A stretch of 64,000 bases of DNA, taken from NCBI GenBank assembly GCA_021779935.1, contig JAJXZT010000027.1:97527-161526 (forward strand). The letters are read 5' to 3'. A program made the translations under genes and the position numbers. The notes below the pieces were generated by a model. The model saw nothing but the letters and a program-made list of their open reading frames with translations, did no database searches and had not been told where the DNA came from. Below are positions 26,856 through 35,497 of this stretch, in pieces (the stretch's first letter is position 1; every line of letters begins with the position of its first letter). Source of the stretch: Acidobacteriota bacterium. GTDB taxonomy: Bacteria > Acidobacteriota > Terriglobia > Terriglobales > Acidobacteriaceae.

Positions 26856-28274
26856 TTATGCCTTGGCGTGTACGAACTCCACCGCCGCGTCCAGTATTTC
26901 GTTTACCAGTTCCGGTGATGATGCTTCGCAGTAGACGCGCAGCAGCGGTTCCGTTCCCGAACCGCGCACCAGAACCCAGGCTTCTGCGCCGTTGCCGTTC
27001 GTCGGCGCATCCAGGAAGAACTTGTAGCCGTCAAGGTCCGCCATGCTCAGCACCTTGTAACGCCCAATGGACGCTGGTTTTGCCGCCGAGCGTTGCAGTG
27101 CGCTTTGCTTCACCTCTTCGGTCAACCGCAAATCACGCCGCCCGTAGTAGTGGGGACCATATTCATCCTGCAGCGCCTGCACCAGTTGTCCGAGGGTCTT
27201 GCCTTCTTCCGCCATCACGTTGGCAATCAGCAGCGCGTTCAGAGTTCCATCGCGCTCAGGCAAGTGCCGAGGAATGCCGATGCCACCTGATTCTTCACCA
27301 CCGATCAGCACCTCGCGACCACTAAGTACGATATCGGCTACGTACTTGAACCCAATGCCGTGCTCGATCAGTTCGCGGTTGTATTTCTTTGCGATCCGGT
27401 CCAGCATGCGCGTCGTGTTGAACGCGCGCGTCACCACGCCCGGCCACGTCTTCCGCTTCAGCAGCCACTCCAGCAGAACTGCGTAGCACTTGTGCGCGTC
27501 CACAAAGCTGCCGTCTTCCGCAACCGCACCGATGCGGTCTGCGTCGCCATCCGTCACCAGACCGGCATCGCAGTGATTTGCCACCACGGCCTCCTGCAGC
27601 GCTTTTACGTGCGGCAGGATCGGCTCAGGATTGATCCCCGGAAACAGCGGGTTGATCTCGTTGCGAATCTCGATGTGCTTGATGCCACGCTCGGCGAAGA
27701 TCCCCGCGATCATTCCGCGGCCTGCTCCGTACATCACGTCGATACAGAACTTGAAATTGCACTTCGCGATCAGATCGATGTCGACGAAATCCTTCAGCAC
27801 CTGTATGTAAGCCGCGTTGAAATCGGCCTCAACTACCTTTCCGCCGTTTCCCTTGATGGGCGCGTCGTCGAGTTTCGACTCAATGATCTGTATGATTCCC
27901 GGTGTCGCTGAACCGCCGTACCCGGCTTTGTACTTCACGCCGTTCCAGTTGAATGGATTGTGGCTGGAGGTAATCATCACTCCACCCGCTGCTCCCATGT
28001 TCTTCACCGCATAGGAAAGCGCCGGCGTAGGCGTAATCTCCTTTGCGATTTGCACATTGATTCCCGTTGCTGCAATTACTTCCGCAGAAATTTCCGCGAA
28101 GCGGCGAGAGCCAAAGCGGGTGTCATAGGCGATCAGGATGCCCTTCTTCGGGTCCTCGTACTGGTGCACATACGCCGCAATGGCATTCGATACGCGGCGA
28201 ACATTTTCAAAAGTAAAATCGTCGGCAATGACTCCGCGCCATCCGTCCGTGCCGAACTTAATCTGACTTGCCAT
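26856..28274 (-). CDS. Phosphohexomutase (phosphoglucomutase/phosphomannomutase family)
   Basis: A 472-residue alpha-D-phosphohexomutase with four domains. Key features are the N-terminal FGTDGWRGV, the phosphoserine loop TSSHNPFNWNG, the metal-binding DGDADRIG, the sugar-specificity loop GGEESGGIG and the C-terminal phosphate-binding RGSGTEPLLRVY. It converts hexose 6-phosphate to hexose 1-phosphate. Being 17 bases behind manC, with manA next, it probably supplies mannose 1-phosphate for GDP-mannose, but sequence alone does not exclude glucose. The family members with this length and motif set are often annotated as PGM/PMM. Confidence 0.88.
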   Translation of the reverse strand: MASQIKFGTDGWRGVIADDFTFENVRRVSNAIAAYVHQYEDPKKGILIAYDTRFGSRRFAEISAEVIAATGINVQIAKEITPTPALSYAVKNMGAAGGVMITSSHNPFNWNGVKYKAGYGGSATPGIIQIIESKLDDAPIKGNGGKVVEADFNAAYIQVLKDFVDIDLIAKCNFKFCIDVMYGAGRGMIAGIFAERGIKHIEIRNEINPLFPGINPEPILPHVKALQEAVVANHCDAGLVTDGDADRIGAVAEDGSFVDAHKCYAVLLEWLLKRKTWPGVVTRAFNTTRMLDRIAKKYNRELIEHGIGFKYVADIVLSGREVLIGGEESGGIGIPRHLPERDGTLNALLIANVMAEEGKTLGQLVQALQDEYGPHYYGRRDLRLTEEVKQSALQRSAAKPASIGRYKVLSMADLDGYKFFLDAPTNGNGAEAWVLVRGSGTEPLLRVYCEASSPELVNEILDAAVEFVHAKA

Positions 28275-28291
28275 GAATTCTTCCCTTCGAT

Positions 28292-29401
28292 TTACACGAG
28301 CTTCTTCAGCTTCTTTTCGTCCAGGTACTTCACGATCTTTCCCACATCCTGCGCGCGCTCTCGAGTCGTGATCAGCAATGCGTCGCCCGTATCTACTACC
28401 ACGAGGTTGTGTACTCCCACGGCGGCAATGAACTTTCCCGGCGCGTAGAGGTAGTTACCCTGTGCGTCGAGCGTGAACACGCCCTGCGACTCTACCGCGT
28501 TGACCTTGTGTCCTTGTGTCAGCCGATGTTCGTAGTGAGCGGCCCATGAGCCCAGGTCGTTCCACCCAAAGTCCGCGGGAATGCAGAACAGATTCGACGC
28601 CTCCTCGCCCTTTGCTGAACGCGGCTCCAGCAGCGCGTAATCCACGCTGATGTCTTCGCACTGCGGATACAGCCGCTTGAATGTTGCTTCGAACTTCTTC
28701 GTCCCGTAGCTCGCTGCGATTTGTTCCAGAATCTTCGCCGTCTTCGGCAAGTACTCATGTAGAGCAGCAGCCAGAGTGCTTGCCGCCCACAGGAACATTC
28801 CGCTGTTCCAGTAGTAGTTGCCGGCAGCCACGAACTCCGCAGCTCGCTCGGTATCGGGCTTTTCGGTGAATCGCCGCACGCGCAACGCGCCGTTCCTGGC
28901 TTTAGCTCCGGTCTCGATGTATCCGTATCCGGTCTCTATCCGTGTTGGCTGAATGCCCATCACGACGATGTTTTCTCCCGCCGCCGCAATCGCAATCCCT
29001 TTTGCCAGGTCCTTGTGGAACTGTTTTTCGTTGGCGATTACATGGTCTGAAGGGAACAGTCCGAGGATCGCGTCCGGATCGTGATGCAGCAGGATGAATG
29101 CCGCCAGTCCGATGGCTGGAGCCGTATTGCGCCCCACCGGTTCCGCCAGCAACTGCTTCCGGTTGAGAGTCTTCAATTGCCGCATGATCGGCGCGCGTAG
29201 GTCGCCGTTGGTGACCACCCAAAAATTCTTCGCCGGTGCTGCCGCAAGCAGTCTCTCTACCGTCTCCTGAATCATCGACTTTTGTGAATTTAATGGCAGC
29301 AGTTGTTTGGCCATGCACTTCCGGCTCAACGGCCAAAAGCGGGTGCCGCGTCCGCCGGCGAGGATCACAGGATAGAATTCTGGTTTCTGAGGCTTTGCCA
29401 C
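28292..29401 (-). CDS. manC: Mannose-1-phosphate guanylyltransferase
   Basis: A 369-residue nucleotidyltransferase that makes GDP-mannose from GTP and mannose 1-phosphate. The signature VILAGGRGTRFWPLSRK is near the N-terminus, with ESLLPSDHVI-like FPSDHVIANE, ETGYGYIE and FTEKPD further on. It is monofunctional: the C-terminal isomerase part of bifunctional ManC is absent and encoded by the adjacent manA. The start is uncertain; I chose the GTG at 29401, eight residues before the conserved motif. The open frame extends upstream into manA as an overlap in another frame. Confidence 0.88.
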   Translation of the reverse strand: MAKPQKPEFYPVILAGGRGTRFWPLSRKCMAKQLLPLNSQKSMIQETVERLLAAAPAKNFWVVTNGDLRAPIMRQLKTLNRKQLLAEPVGRNTAPAIGLAAFILLHHDPDAILGLFPSDHVIANEKQFHKDLAKGIAIAAAGENIVVMGIQPTRIETGYGYIETGAKARNGALRVRRFTEKPDTERAAEFVAAGNYYWNSGMFLWAASTLAAALHEYLPKTAKILEQIAASYGTKKFEATFKRLYPQCEDISVDYALLEPRSAKGEEASNLFCIPADFGWNDLGSWAAHYEHRLTQGHKVNAVESQGVFTLDAQGNYLYAPGKFIAAVGVHNLVVVDTGDALLITTRERAQDVGKIVKYLDEKKLKKLV

Positions 29402-29448
29402 GGTTTTGATTTCTTTCTTCAAAGTTTCTACTGCGAGGCCTTCTTCAG

Positions 29449-30429
29449 TTACCTTGGAATTCTTGCAGCCGGTGCTCCGGGGTTTTCCGTCGGGACCATC
29501 ATCCGCAATATCTCCACGGTCCACTGCGGCCGAATCGTGTATTGTTTCACTGCCGCCGGAATCACCACGGCTTCTCCCTGGTTGAAGCTGACTGGTTGCG
29601 AACCATCGCACTCCACGATCGCGCATCCCTCGCTGGCAACCAGCACTTGCGCTGTGTTCGGGCCAACCTTTGCCGTGAATGCTACCGGCTCTCCGGCCTG
29701 GAACTTCTCAACGACAAAGTAAGGGCTCGCCAGCAGCAACAGCCGTCCATCGATCTCGCGTGCTTCTACCGTGCCGGCTCCAGTTGTCTCGCGCATCGCC
29801 GCCAGTCCTTGCTCGACATGCAACTCACGTCCACGCCCGTAATCATACAGGCGATAAGTCGTGTCGGAGTTCTGTTGTGTCTCGATCAGGATTGAGTTCG
29901 GCCCAATGGCATGGACCGTGCCTGCATCGACGTAGATCATGTCGCCATTCTTCACGTCGATCCAGTTCAGCAGATGCTCTGCCGTGTTTTCGCGGATCGC
30001 CTTCTCGAATTGTTCGTGCGTTGTCCCCGGCTTCAGTCCCAATCCCACCTGTGCACCGGCCATCGCGCGCGCCACGTACCAGCATTCCGTCTTCCCGCAG
30101 GGCACCCCGATCTTTCGCGCGCCTTCGTCGTCTGGATGCACCTGCACAGACAGCTTTTCTCGTGGAAAGAGATACTTAATAAGGAGAGGGAAGCGATTTG
30201 CATCCGGGGCAACGTCGCCCACCAGTTCACGTCCGTGACGAGTGCATAGTTCTCCGAGCGTTGTTCCCGCCAGCGGACCGTTTGCCACCTTGCACTCGTC
30301 ACCGGTCAGCCATACTTCGCCAATCGGTTCCTTGCCGACCACTCGTGTATAGACTGGTCTCAGGTCACGCGTGCCCCAGACACGCTCACGAAACTCGGGC
30401 ATCAACAATAAAGGATACAAATCAGTCAT
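29449..30429 (-). CDS. manA: Mannose-6-phosphate isomerase, class I
   Basis: A 326-residue cupin-fold zinc enzyme that interconverts fructose 6-phosphate and mannose 6-phosphate. Zinc-site motifs are visible: SVQVHPDD (Gln and His) and ECWYV (Glu), with YVDAGTVHAIG supplying the later His. The catalytic-Arg region is in YRLYDYGRG. It precedes manC by 47 bases on the same strand, so manA-manC-phosphohexomutase forms a complete route from fructose 6-phosphate to GDP-mannose. Confidence 0.93.
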   Translation of the reverse strand: MTDLYPLLLMPEFRERVWGTRDLRPVYTRVVGKEPIGEVWLTGDECKVANGPLAGTTLGELCTRHGRELVGDVAPDANRFPLLIKYLFPREKLSVQVHPDDEGARKIGVPCGKTECWYVARAMAGAQVGLGLKPGTTHEQFEKAIRENTAEHLLNWIDVKNGDMIYVDAGTVHAIGPNSILIETQQNSDTTYRLYDYGRGRELHVEQGLAAMRETTGAGTVEAREIDGRLLLLASPYFVVEKFQAGEPVAFTAKVGPNTAQVLVASEGCAIVECDGSQPVSFNQGEAVVIPAAVKQYTIRPQWTVEILRMMVPTENPGAPAARIPR

Positions 30430-30501
30430 TCCGGACCATCAAGAGACCCTCGCAGGAGTGCGGCGATGGGCAAGCCTTTTTGCGCCTTTCAGGAAAAGGA
30501 A

Positions 30502-30523
30502 GGGCGGACCTGACGGCCCGCCC
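30502..30523 (-). terminator. Terminator of the aminotransferase gene
   Basis: GGGCGGGCC and GGTCCGCCC pair on the minus strand around GTCA, followed by TTCCTTTTCC. It separates the aspC-like gene from manA. Confidence 0.75.
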
Positions 30524-30547
30524 CCATGGATTATGGTATCGCATCCC

Positions 30548-31744
30548 TTACAGCGAGGCCAGAAACTTCCGCACCCGGTCAAGGCCGCGATCGATCTCTC
30601 CCGCTGAGGTTGCGTACGAAAATCTGATATGCGAGTTAGTACCGAACGCTTCTCCCGGAACGGTGACCACATGGGCCTCGCGCAGCAACCGCCCAGCCAA
30701 GTCTGCAGATGAGTTGATTCCTCCGCGTCCGAAGACTCCGCTCACGTTCGGATAAACATAGAAGGCGCCCTCGGGTACGTGACACTGTATGCCGGGGATT
30801 GCGCGTAGTCCGGCCACCATGTGGTCGCGAAGTTTAATGTAATCGGCACGCATGTCCGCCACGCACTGTTGCGAACCCTTCAGCGCAACCACTGCCGCTT
30901 TCTGTACGATTGAAGTCGGATTTGATGTCGATTGGCTCTGCAGTTTCTGGAATTGCTTGACCACCGGCGCCGGTCCCAGAGCATATCCCATGCGCCAGCC
31001 CGTCATCGCGTAGGTCTTCGAGAGCGACCCAACGACAATCACCCGCTCCTTGGCCTTCGTCAGCGAACCTACTGAGAATTCGCGGCCCGTATAGTTCAGA
31101 TACACGTAGCACTCATCGCTGATAATCCAGATTCCCCGCGCTGCCGCCATCTCCACAATCGCCTTCTGGTCCTCGGGAGACACCACTGCGCCGCTAGGGT
31201 TGCTGGGCGAATTCAACAGGATGACCTTTGTACGGGGCGTTACAGCTTGTTCGATCATCGCGGCCGTCAGCCGGAAACCTGCGGCTTCGTCGGTATCAAC
31301 AAACACCGGCACTCCGCCCGCGTACTGCACAATGTCCTTGAACGACACCCAGTAGGGCACCGGAATGATCACTTCGTCGCCGTGATCCACCAGTACCTGG
31401 AAGGCGTTGAACAGTGCGTGTTTGCCGCCAGTCGAGGCAATCACCTCGTCGCGTGTGTAGCTGGTGTCGAAGTCTTCCCCATGGCGCGCACTGATCGCAT
31501 CGCGCAGTTCGATCGTTCCACCCACTGCCGTGTATTTCGTAAAGTTGTTCTGAATTGCGGCAACGGCTGCGTCTTTTATATGTTGCGGCGTAGAAAAATG
31601 CGGCTCACCCGCGCCGAAGTCCACCAGGTCTACTCCCTGGGAACGCAGCCGGTCTGCTTCATTCACCACCGCGAGCGTCGCGGAGATTTCGATGCGGTTG
31701 ATTCGCGCAGAATAGGACGACTTTACTTCCGTGGACGTTGCCAT
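30548..31744 (-). CDS. Pyridoxal-phosphate-dependent aminotransferase (aspartate aminotransferase type)
   Basis: A 398-residue fold-type I aminotransferase, probably aspartate or a prephenate/glutamate-type enzyme of subfamily 1-gamma. Typical features are PHFSTPQHI near the N-terminus, ASTGGKHALFNAFQVLVDHGDEVIIP, NSPSNPSGAV, the PLP-Lys motif SLSKTYAMTGWRMGYA and IRFSYATSAGEIDRGLDR at the C-terminus with the substrate-carboxylate Arg. It follows coaD by 47 bases. Exact donor and acceptor cannot be read from sequence. Confidence 0.9.
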   Translation of the reverse strand: MATSTEVKSSYSARINRIEISATLAVVNEADRLRSQGVDLVDFGAGEPHFSTPQHIKDAAVAAIQNNFTKYTAVGGTIELRDAISARHGEDFDTSYTRDEVIASTGGKHALFNAFQVLVDHGDEVIIPVPYWVSFKDIVQYAGGVPVFVDTDEAAGFRLTAAMIEQAVTPRTKVILLNSPSNPSGAVVSPEDQKAIVEMAAARGIWIISDECYVYLNYTGREFSVGSLTKAKERVIVVGSLSKTYAMTGWRMGYALGPAPVVKQFQKLQSQSTSNPTSIVQKAAVVALKGSQQCVADMRADYIKLRDHMVAGLRAIPGIQCHVPEGAFYVYPNVSGVFGRGGINSSADLAGRLLREAHVVTVPGEAFGTNSHIRFSYATSAGEIDRGLDRVRKFLASL

Positions 31745-31791
31745 GAGGACCTTCCTGCCGAGAATTGCGCCGGGGAGTGACTTGTCCGGCC

Positions 31792-32277
31792 TTATGATTG
31801 AAATTTCTTCCGCAGCCTGGCTTCCACCATCTCCGGAACCAAGCCTGTTACCGATCCGCCAAACTGGGCAATTTCTCGCACCAGTCGCGAACTCACGTAA
31901 GAGTAGGCTTCGGCCGGGATCATGAAGATTGTTTCCAGGCGCGGGTCCAGCTTGCGGTTCATCATTGCCATCTGCAATTCGTATTCGTAGTCGCTTACCG
32001 CCCGGATGCCGCGCAACACAGCCTGTGCTCCTTGCGCTACCGCGTAATCCGCCAGCAACCCTTCGAACGTGTCAATGCGTACGTTCTTCTCGGCCTGCGT
32101 GCACTCGCGCAACATCTCAAGCCGTTCTTCCATCGTAAACAGCGGTACTTTTTCCGCATTGTGCAGAATGGCGACCACCAGTTCGTCGAAGATCTTCGCG
32201 CCCCGGTGAATCAAGTCCAGGTGGCCGTTCGTAGGCGGGTCAAATGTACCCGGATAAATAGCTATTACGTGCTTCAA
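31792..32277 (-). CDS. coaD: Phosphopantetheine adenylyltransferase
   Basis: A 161-residue hexameric enzyme of the fourth step of CoA synthesis, transferring AMP from ATP to 4'-phosphopantetheine. Motifs are AIYPGTFDPPTNGHLDL with the nucleotidyltransferase TxGH (TNGH), LRGIRAVSDYEYELQMA and the C-terminal YSYVSSRLVREIA. The start is a TTG (32277), unusual for this gene but with a GAGGG site five bases upstream and no other candidate that keeps the N-terminal strand. It leads a two-gene unit with the aminotransferase. Confidence 0.94.
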   Translation of the reverse strand: MKHVIAIYPGTFDPPTNGHLDLIHRGAKIFDELVVAILHNAEKVPLFTMEERLEMLRECTQAEKNVRIDTFEGLLADYAVAQGAQAVLRGIRAVSDYEYELQMAMMNRKLDPRLETIFMIPAEAYSYVSSRLVREIAQFGGSVTGLVPEMVEARLRKKFQS

Positions 32278-32364
32278 TTGCCCTCAATAAGACAAAGACG
32301 ATTCAAGGATTCTAAGCTGCGCCTCTCCACAGGCGCAAGCACGCATCGACTTCTCTGCATATGC

Positions 32365-32399
32365 AAAGGCCCAGAACAGGCTCTATGTTCTGGGCCTTT
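32365..32399. terminator. Bidirectional terminator after pstS
   Basis: A 14-base-pair perfect hairpin, AAAGGCCCAGAACA paired with TGTTCTGGGCCTTT around GGCTCTA. It lies between the pstS stop (32422) and coaD, and has the A/T flanks of a rho-independent terminator in both directions. Confidence 0.88.
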
Positions 32400-32421
32400 G
32401 TTACTGCTCTTGCGGAGAGTT

Positions 32422-33489
32422 CTACTTCAACGGCTGTCCGTTGGCCTTCATTTCCTGCAGCAGTTTGCGATCCAGCGCGGTGATGGAGGCCGGCAGTTTC
32501 GCGTAGTGGAGTTGATCCGCGAACGACTGGCCATCGCCCACGATGTATTCGATAAAGTTCTTCGTTGCCTGGCGCTTCGCAACGTCATTGCCGTCTTTCG
32601 GCACCAGCAGGAACGTGAGGCCGCTGATTGGGTACGCTGCGGGAGCCGAGGCCGGAGGGTTCACGATTGGCGTGCGAACGTCCTTTGCCAACTCCGCACG
32701 GAATGCGGCAATTGCCGCCGTTGCCGTTGCGGCGTTTGGAGCAACAAACTTTCCGGCGCGATTCTCCATCAGAACCACCGGCAGATGATTTTCTTCCGCG
32801 TAGCTCAGTTCCACGTAGCCAATCGTTCCCGGTGTCTGCTCCACGATGCCGGTCACGCCCTCGCTACCTTTGCCGCCGAGACCCACTGGCCACGGAACCG
32901 AGATGCCCGCTCCAACTTTGCTCTTCCACTCCGGACTCACCGCGGAGAGATAGGTCGTGAAGATGCCTGTTGTGCCGCTGCCATCCGAACGGTGCGCCAC
33001 GATGATCGACGTGTTCGGAAGAGACAGCCCCGGATTTGTCTTCGTGATTCGCGGATCGGTCCAGTTGGTGATGGTCCCGAGGAAGATTCCTGCCAATGCG
33101 TCGGACGAGAGCTGGATTGGTTTCGACATCTTCGGAAGGTTGTACGTGATGCAAACCGGACCCGCACTCTCTGGAATCTGAATCAGCGGAGGCATCGACG
33201 GCAGTTGCTGATCGGTCAGCGCAACGTCGCTCGCGCCGAAATCTACCAGGTGCTTCTTCAACTGTTGAATGCCGCCGCCGCTGCCGATCGATTGATAGTT
33301 GATCTGCACGCCCGGGTTCCTCTGCGAGAAGGTTTGAACCCAGTGGGTCATGATCGGGTAGACAAACGTGCTGCCGGCTCCCGTAAGCTGCGCGCCTGAC
33401 TGCGCCGCGGAGACCGATGTCAGGGTGAAGGTGCAGAGAAGCAGGCTGAACAAAGTTACTGCCGCGGAACGAAATGCTTTCCGATTCAT
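32422..33489 (-). CDS. pstS: Phosphate ABC transporter substrate-binding protein
   Basis: A 355-residue periplasmic protein that delivers phosphate to PstCAB. It has a signal peptide (residues 1-28, cleavage near SAAQ). The PstS landmarks are LTGAGSTFVYPIMTHW, INYQSIGSGGGIQQL, VDFGASDVALTDQQL and the phosphate-contacting RSDGSGTTGIFTTYL. No pstC, pstA or pstB is in the window: downstream is a terminator and coaD, upstream a 452-base gap and plus-strand genes. The transporter core must lie elsewhere, or this is a solo copy. Confidence 0.93.
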   Translation of the reverse strand: MNRKAFRSAAVTLFSLLLCTFTLTSVSAAQSGAQLTGAGSTFVYPIMTHWVQTFSQRNPGVQINYQSIGSGGGIQQLKKHLVDFGASDVALTDQQLPSMPPLIQIPESAGPVCITYNLPKMSKPIQLSSDALAGIFLGTITNWTDPRITKTNPGLSLPNTSIIVAHRSDGSGTTGIFTTYLSAVSPEWKSKVGAGISVPWPVGLGGKGSEGVTGIVEQTPGTIGYVELSYAEENHLPVVLMENRAGKFVAPNAATATAAIAAFRAELAKDVRTPIVNPPASAPAAYPISGLTFLLVPKDGNDVAKRQATKNFIEYIVGDGQSFADQLHYAKLPASITALDRKLLQEMKANGQPLK

Positions 33490-33941
33490 GCGAAGGTTCT
33501 CCTCATTTTTTGCGTTTAGTCGCAGATGTCGATCTCCACTCCCGGACGCCCGGGATTCTCTTGAATCACTCGGCTCCGTTCCGAAAGAGCTGGTTCGAAC
33601 CCTATGTAGTCAGTGATGAACCGCGACAACGCTGTAATAAACCTAGACGGCTTTCTTTTAAGGAATGTGAATTCGTCGATCTTTTAACCGGACTGTAAAG
33701 ACAGGCTGCTCAAAACCTCTCTTAAACAGGGCATTTTGCGGGATTTCTGGTTCGAGGCTCGCCGCATCCTGTGTCTCCCGTATGGCGTCCCATCTCGGAA
33801 CACTCCCAGATGTGTCCCGGAATTGGTGCAAGCGATTTTCAGTCATGTCCGAACCCGCTGGTTTTGCCGACCTCTTCGGCCGAATGTAAAGAGAGCACAT
33901 CGGGGCAACGACGGGACTGCGGTCCGGAGAGAGGTGGCGCC
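33490..33941. other. Divergent intergenic region upstream of pstS
   Basis: A 452-base gap with divergent promoters for pstS and the GAF-like gene. No gene is recognised. Two related 11-base strings, TGTAAAGACAG (33694) and TGTAAAGAGAG (33885), and a pair of TTTTAA-containing strings near 33655-33690 are the only repeated features. A PhoB box is expected upstream of pstS but no clear match is visible. Confidence 0.5.
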
Positions 33942-34580
33942 ATGAACACCCAACGCAAGAGAGCTTGGAAAAGCGAAGAGGCTGCGGGCAATCGTCTTGC
34001 GCCGTCAACGCTACGGCTCGTGGATTCCGGATCGAGTGCGTACGTCAGGGCGACTCCGCTTCAGGGCGCTCGCGTCACCAAGTCCCAACAGGAAGAACTC
34101 AGAATGCGGAATTGCACTCTGATGCTCGTTGCCGTCCCTTTTATGGAAGAGATCTCCCACAAATTCTCGGCGACCGAGCACTCGCTTTGTCTCTCCGATG
34201 CCAGCGGCAACCTGCTCTGTTCCATCGGACGGGAGTTGCACGCTGTTGACGGAAAGCTCATCCGCACCGCCAACGGCCCCGAAGCATCGCTCAACTCGGA
34301 GCGCGCAAAGCCTCCGGCGTCGTCCGGAAAGGCCTATACCATCGCCGAGCCCAGGCTCCACAACCGTCGCGTTGCCGGCAACGTTGCTATCGGCGTCCCC
34401 ATTCGCAACCTCGACGAAGTGGTTATCGGCTCCATACGCCTGAATGTGCCGAAAGATCATGCGAAGCCCGAATATCGTGAAGAGCTGCTCCAACTCGCCG
34501 ACATAATCGCCGTCTCCTGGGTGCAGAAGGTCGAACTTCCCCTTGAGAACGCCGTACTCGCCGCTGCGACCATCTGGTAG
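33942..34580 (+). CDS. GAF-like hypothetical protein
   Basis: A 212-residue cytoplasmic protein starting at an ATG with a GAGAGAGG site; the longer frame from 33771 is rejected. The middle and C-terminal parts read like the GAF sensor region of AcoR/DhaR-type regulators: SLCLSDASGNLLCSIGR, a central linker, NVAIGVPIRNLDEVVIGSIRLNVPKD, then a final helix. There is no sigma-54 AAA+ or DNA-binding domain, so it would be a stand-alone sensor or binding module. Family assignment is by pattern only. It is followed at 77 bases by a methyltransferase gene. Confidence 0.6.
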   Translation: MNTQRKRAWKSEEAAGNRLAPSTLRLVDSGSSAYVRATPLQGARVTKSQQEELRMRNCTLMLVAVPFMEEISHKFSATEHSLCLSDASGNLLCSIGRELHAVDGKLIRTANGPEASLNSERAKPPASSGKAYTIAEPRLHNRRVAGNVAIGVPIRNLDEVVIGSIRLNVPKDHAKPEYREELLQLADIIAVSWVQKVELPLENAVLAAATIW

Positions 34581-34657
34581 GCCATTCCGATCGCGCACGT
34601 ATGCGTGTGATGTCTAATCGTCGCCGCACGTCGTTCCCGGTGGTAAAGTCTTGGGCC

Positions 34658-35425
34658 ATGGGTACGAGCAATCGCGACCTCATCGTTGAACAGTTCACGC
34701 GCCAGGCAGTTCCGTATTCCAAGGCCAGCGGCATCACCAGTGAAGACACGCTGACGCGAATCGTACGAGCCAGCGCTGCCGGCCCTGATGACACTGTGCT
34801 GGATGTGGCCTGTGGCCCCGGCTTGCTGGTGTGCACGTTCGCCCCCGTCGTGCGCCACGTTACCGGCATTGACCTCACTCCTGCAATGCTTGACCGTGCT
34901 CGCGAGTTGCAGCGTGAACGCGGATTGCAGAATGTTTCCTGGCAACAGGGTGATGTTCATCATCTGCCGTACTCCGCAGCTTCGTTTTCCATCGTCAGCT
35001 CGCGTTTTGCCTTTCATCATTTTCCTGACCAGTTCGTCGTTCTCAGCGAGATGCGCCGTGTCTGCAAACCGGGTGGCCGCATTGTCGTCTCGGATACTGC
35101 TCCCGCCGCCAACAAGCTTGACGGTTTCAACCGGATGGAGCTTCTCCGCGACCCCTCGCACGTCCGCGCACTCTCACTTGAAGAGCACTGCGAGCTGTTC
35201 GCCCGTGTTGGATTACCTCGGCCACGCATCGAAACCTATCGCATGGAAGGCGACGTCGAGAGCCTCTTGCAGCGCTCCTTCACCACGGAAGAGGATGCCA
35301 ATCGCTGTCGGAAGATCTTTGCCGACGCGCTCGCCGACGACTTTATCGACATGCAACCGCGCCTCCAGGATGGCAAGATCTGCTACGCCTTCCCCGTCGC
35401 AGTTCTGGTCGCGGATATTCCGTAG
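34658..35425 (+). CDS. Class I SAM-dependent methyltransferase (UbiE-like)
   Basis: A 255-residue methyltransferase with the canonical motifs: SAM loop VLDVACGPGLLVC, acidic motif GIDLTPAMLDRARE, GDVHHLPYSAASFSIVSSRFAFHHF, and the post-motif KPGGRIVVSDTAPA. It resembles UbiE/COQ5 and the Methyltransf_11 family, but the quinone substrate is not proven, and other small-molecule substrates are equally likely. The ATG at 34658 is preferred over one 57 bases upstream because the family starts here; no clear ribosome-binding site was seen for either. Confidence 0.82.
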   Translation: MGTSNRDLIVEQFTRQAVPYSKASGITSEDTLTRIVRASAAGPDDTVLDVACGPGLLVCTFAPVVRHVTGIDLTPAMLDRARELQRERGLQNVSWQQGDVHHLPYSAASFSIVSSRFAFHHFPDQFVVLSEMRRVCKPGGRIVVSDTAPAANKLDGFNRMELLRDPSHVRALSLEEHCELFARVGLPRPRIETYRMEGDVESLLQRSFTTEEDANRCRKIFADALADDFIDMQPRLQDGKICYAFPVAVLVADIP

Positions 35426-35497
35426 ACGTGATGGTGGCACAGCGTGGGAGTGACTCCCGCAACCTGTTCCTCGCGGGTAATATGTTCAGGGGGTCTA

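Noticed and set aside
31798..33399. A 533-residue plus-strand open frame over coaD and pstS
   Set aside because: Antisense shadow; spans a strong terminator and two certain genes.
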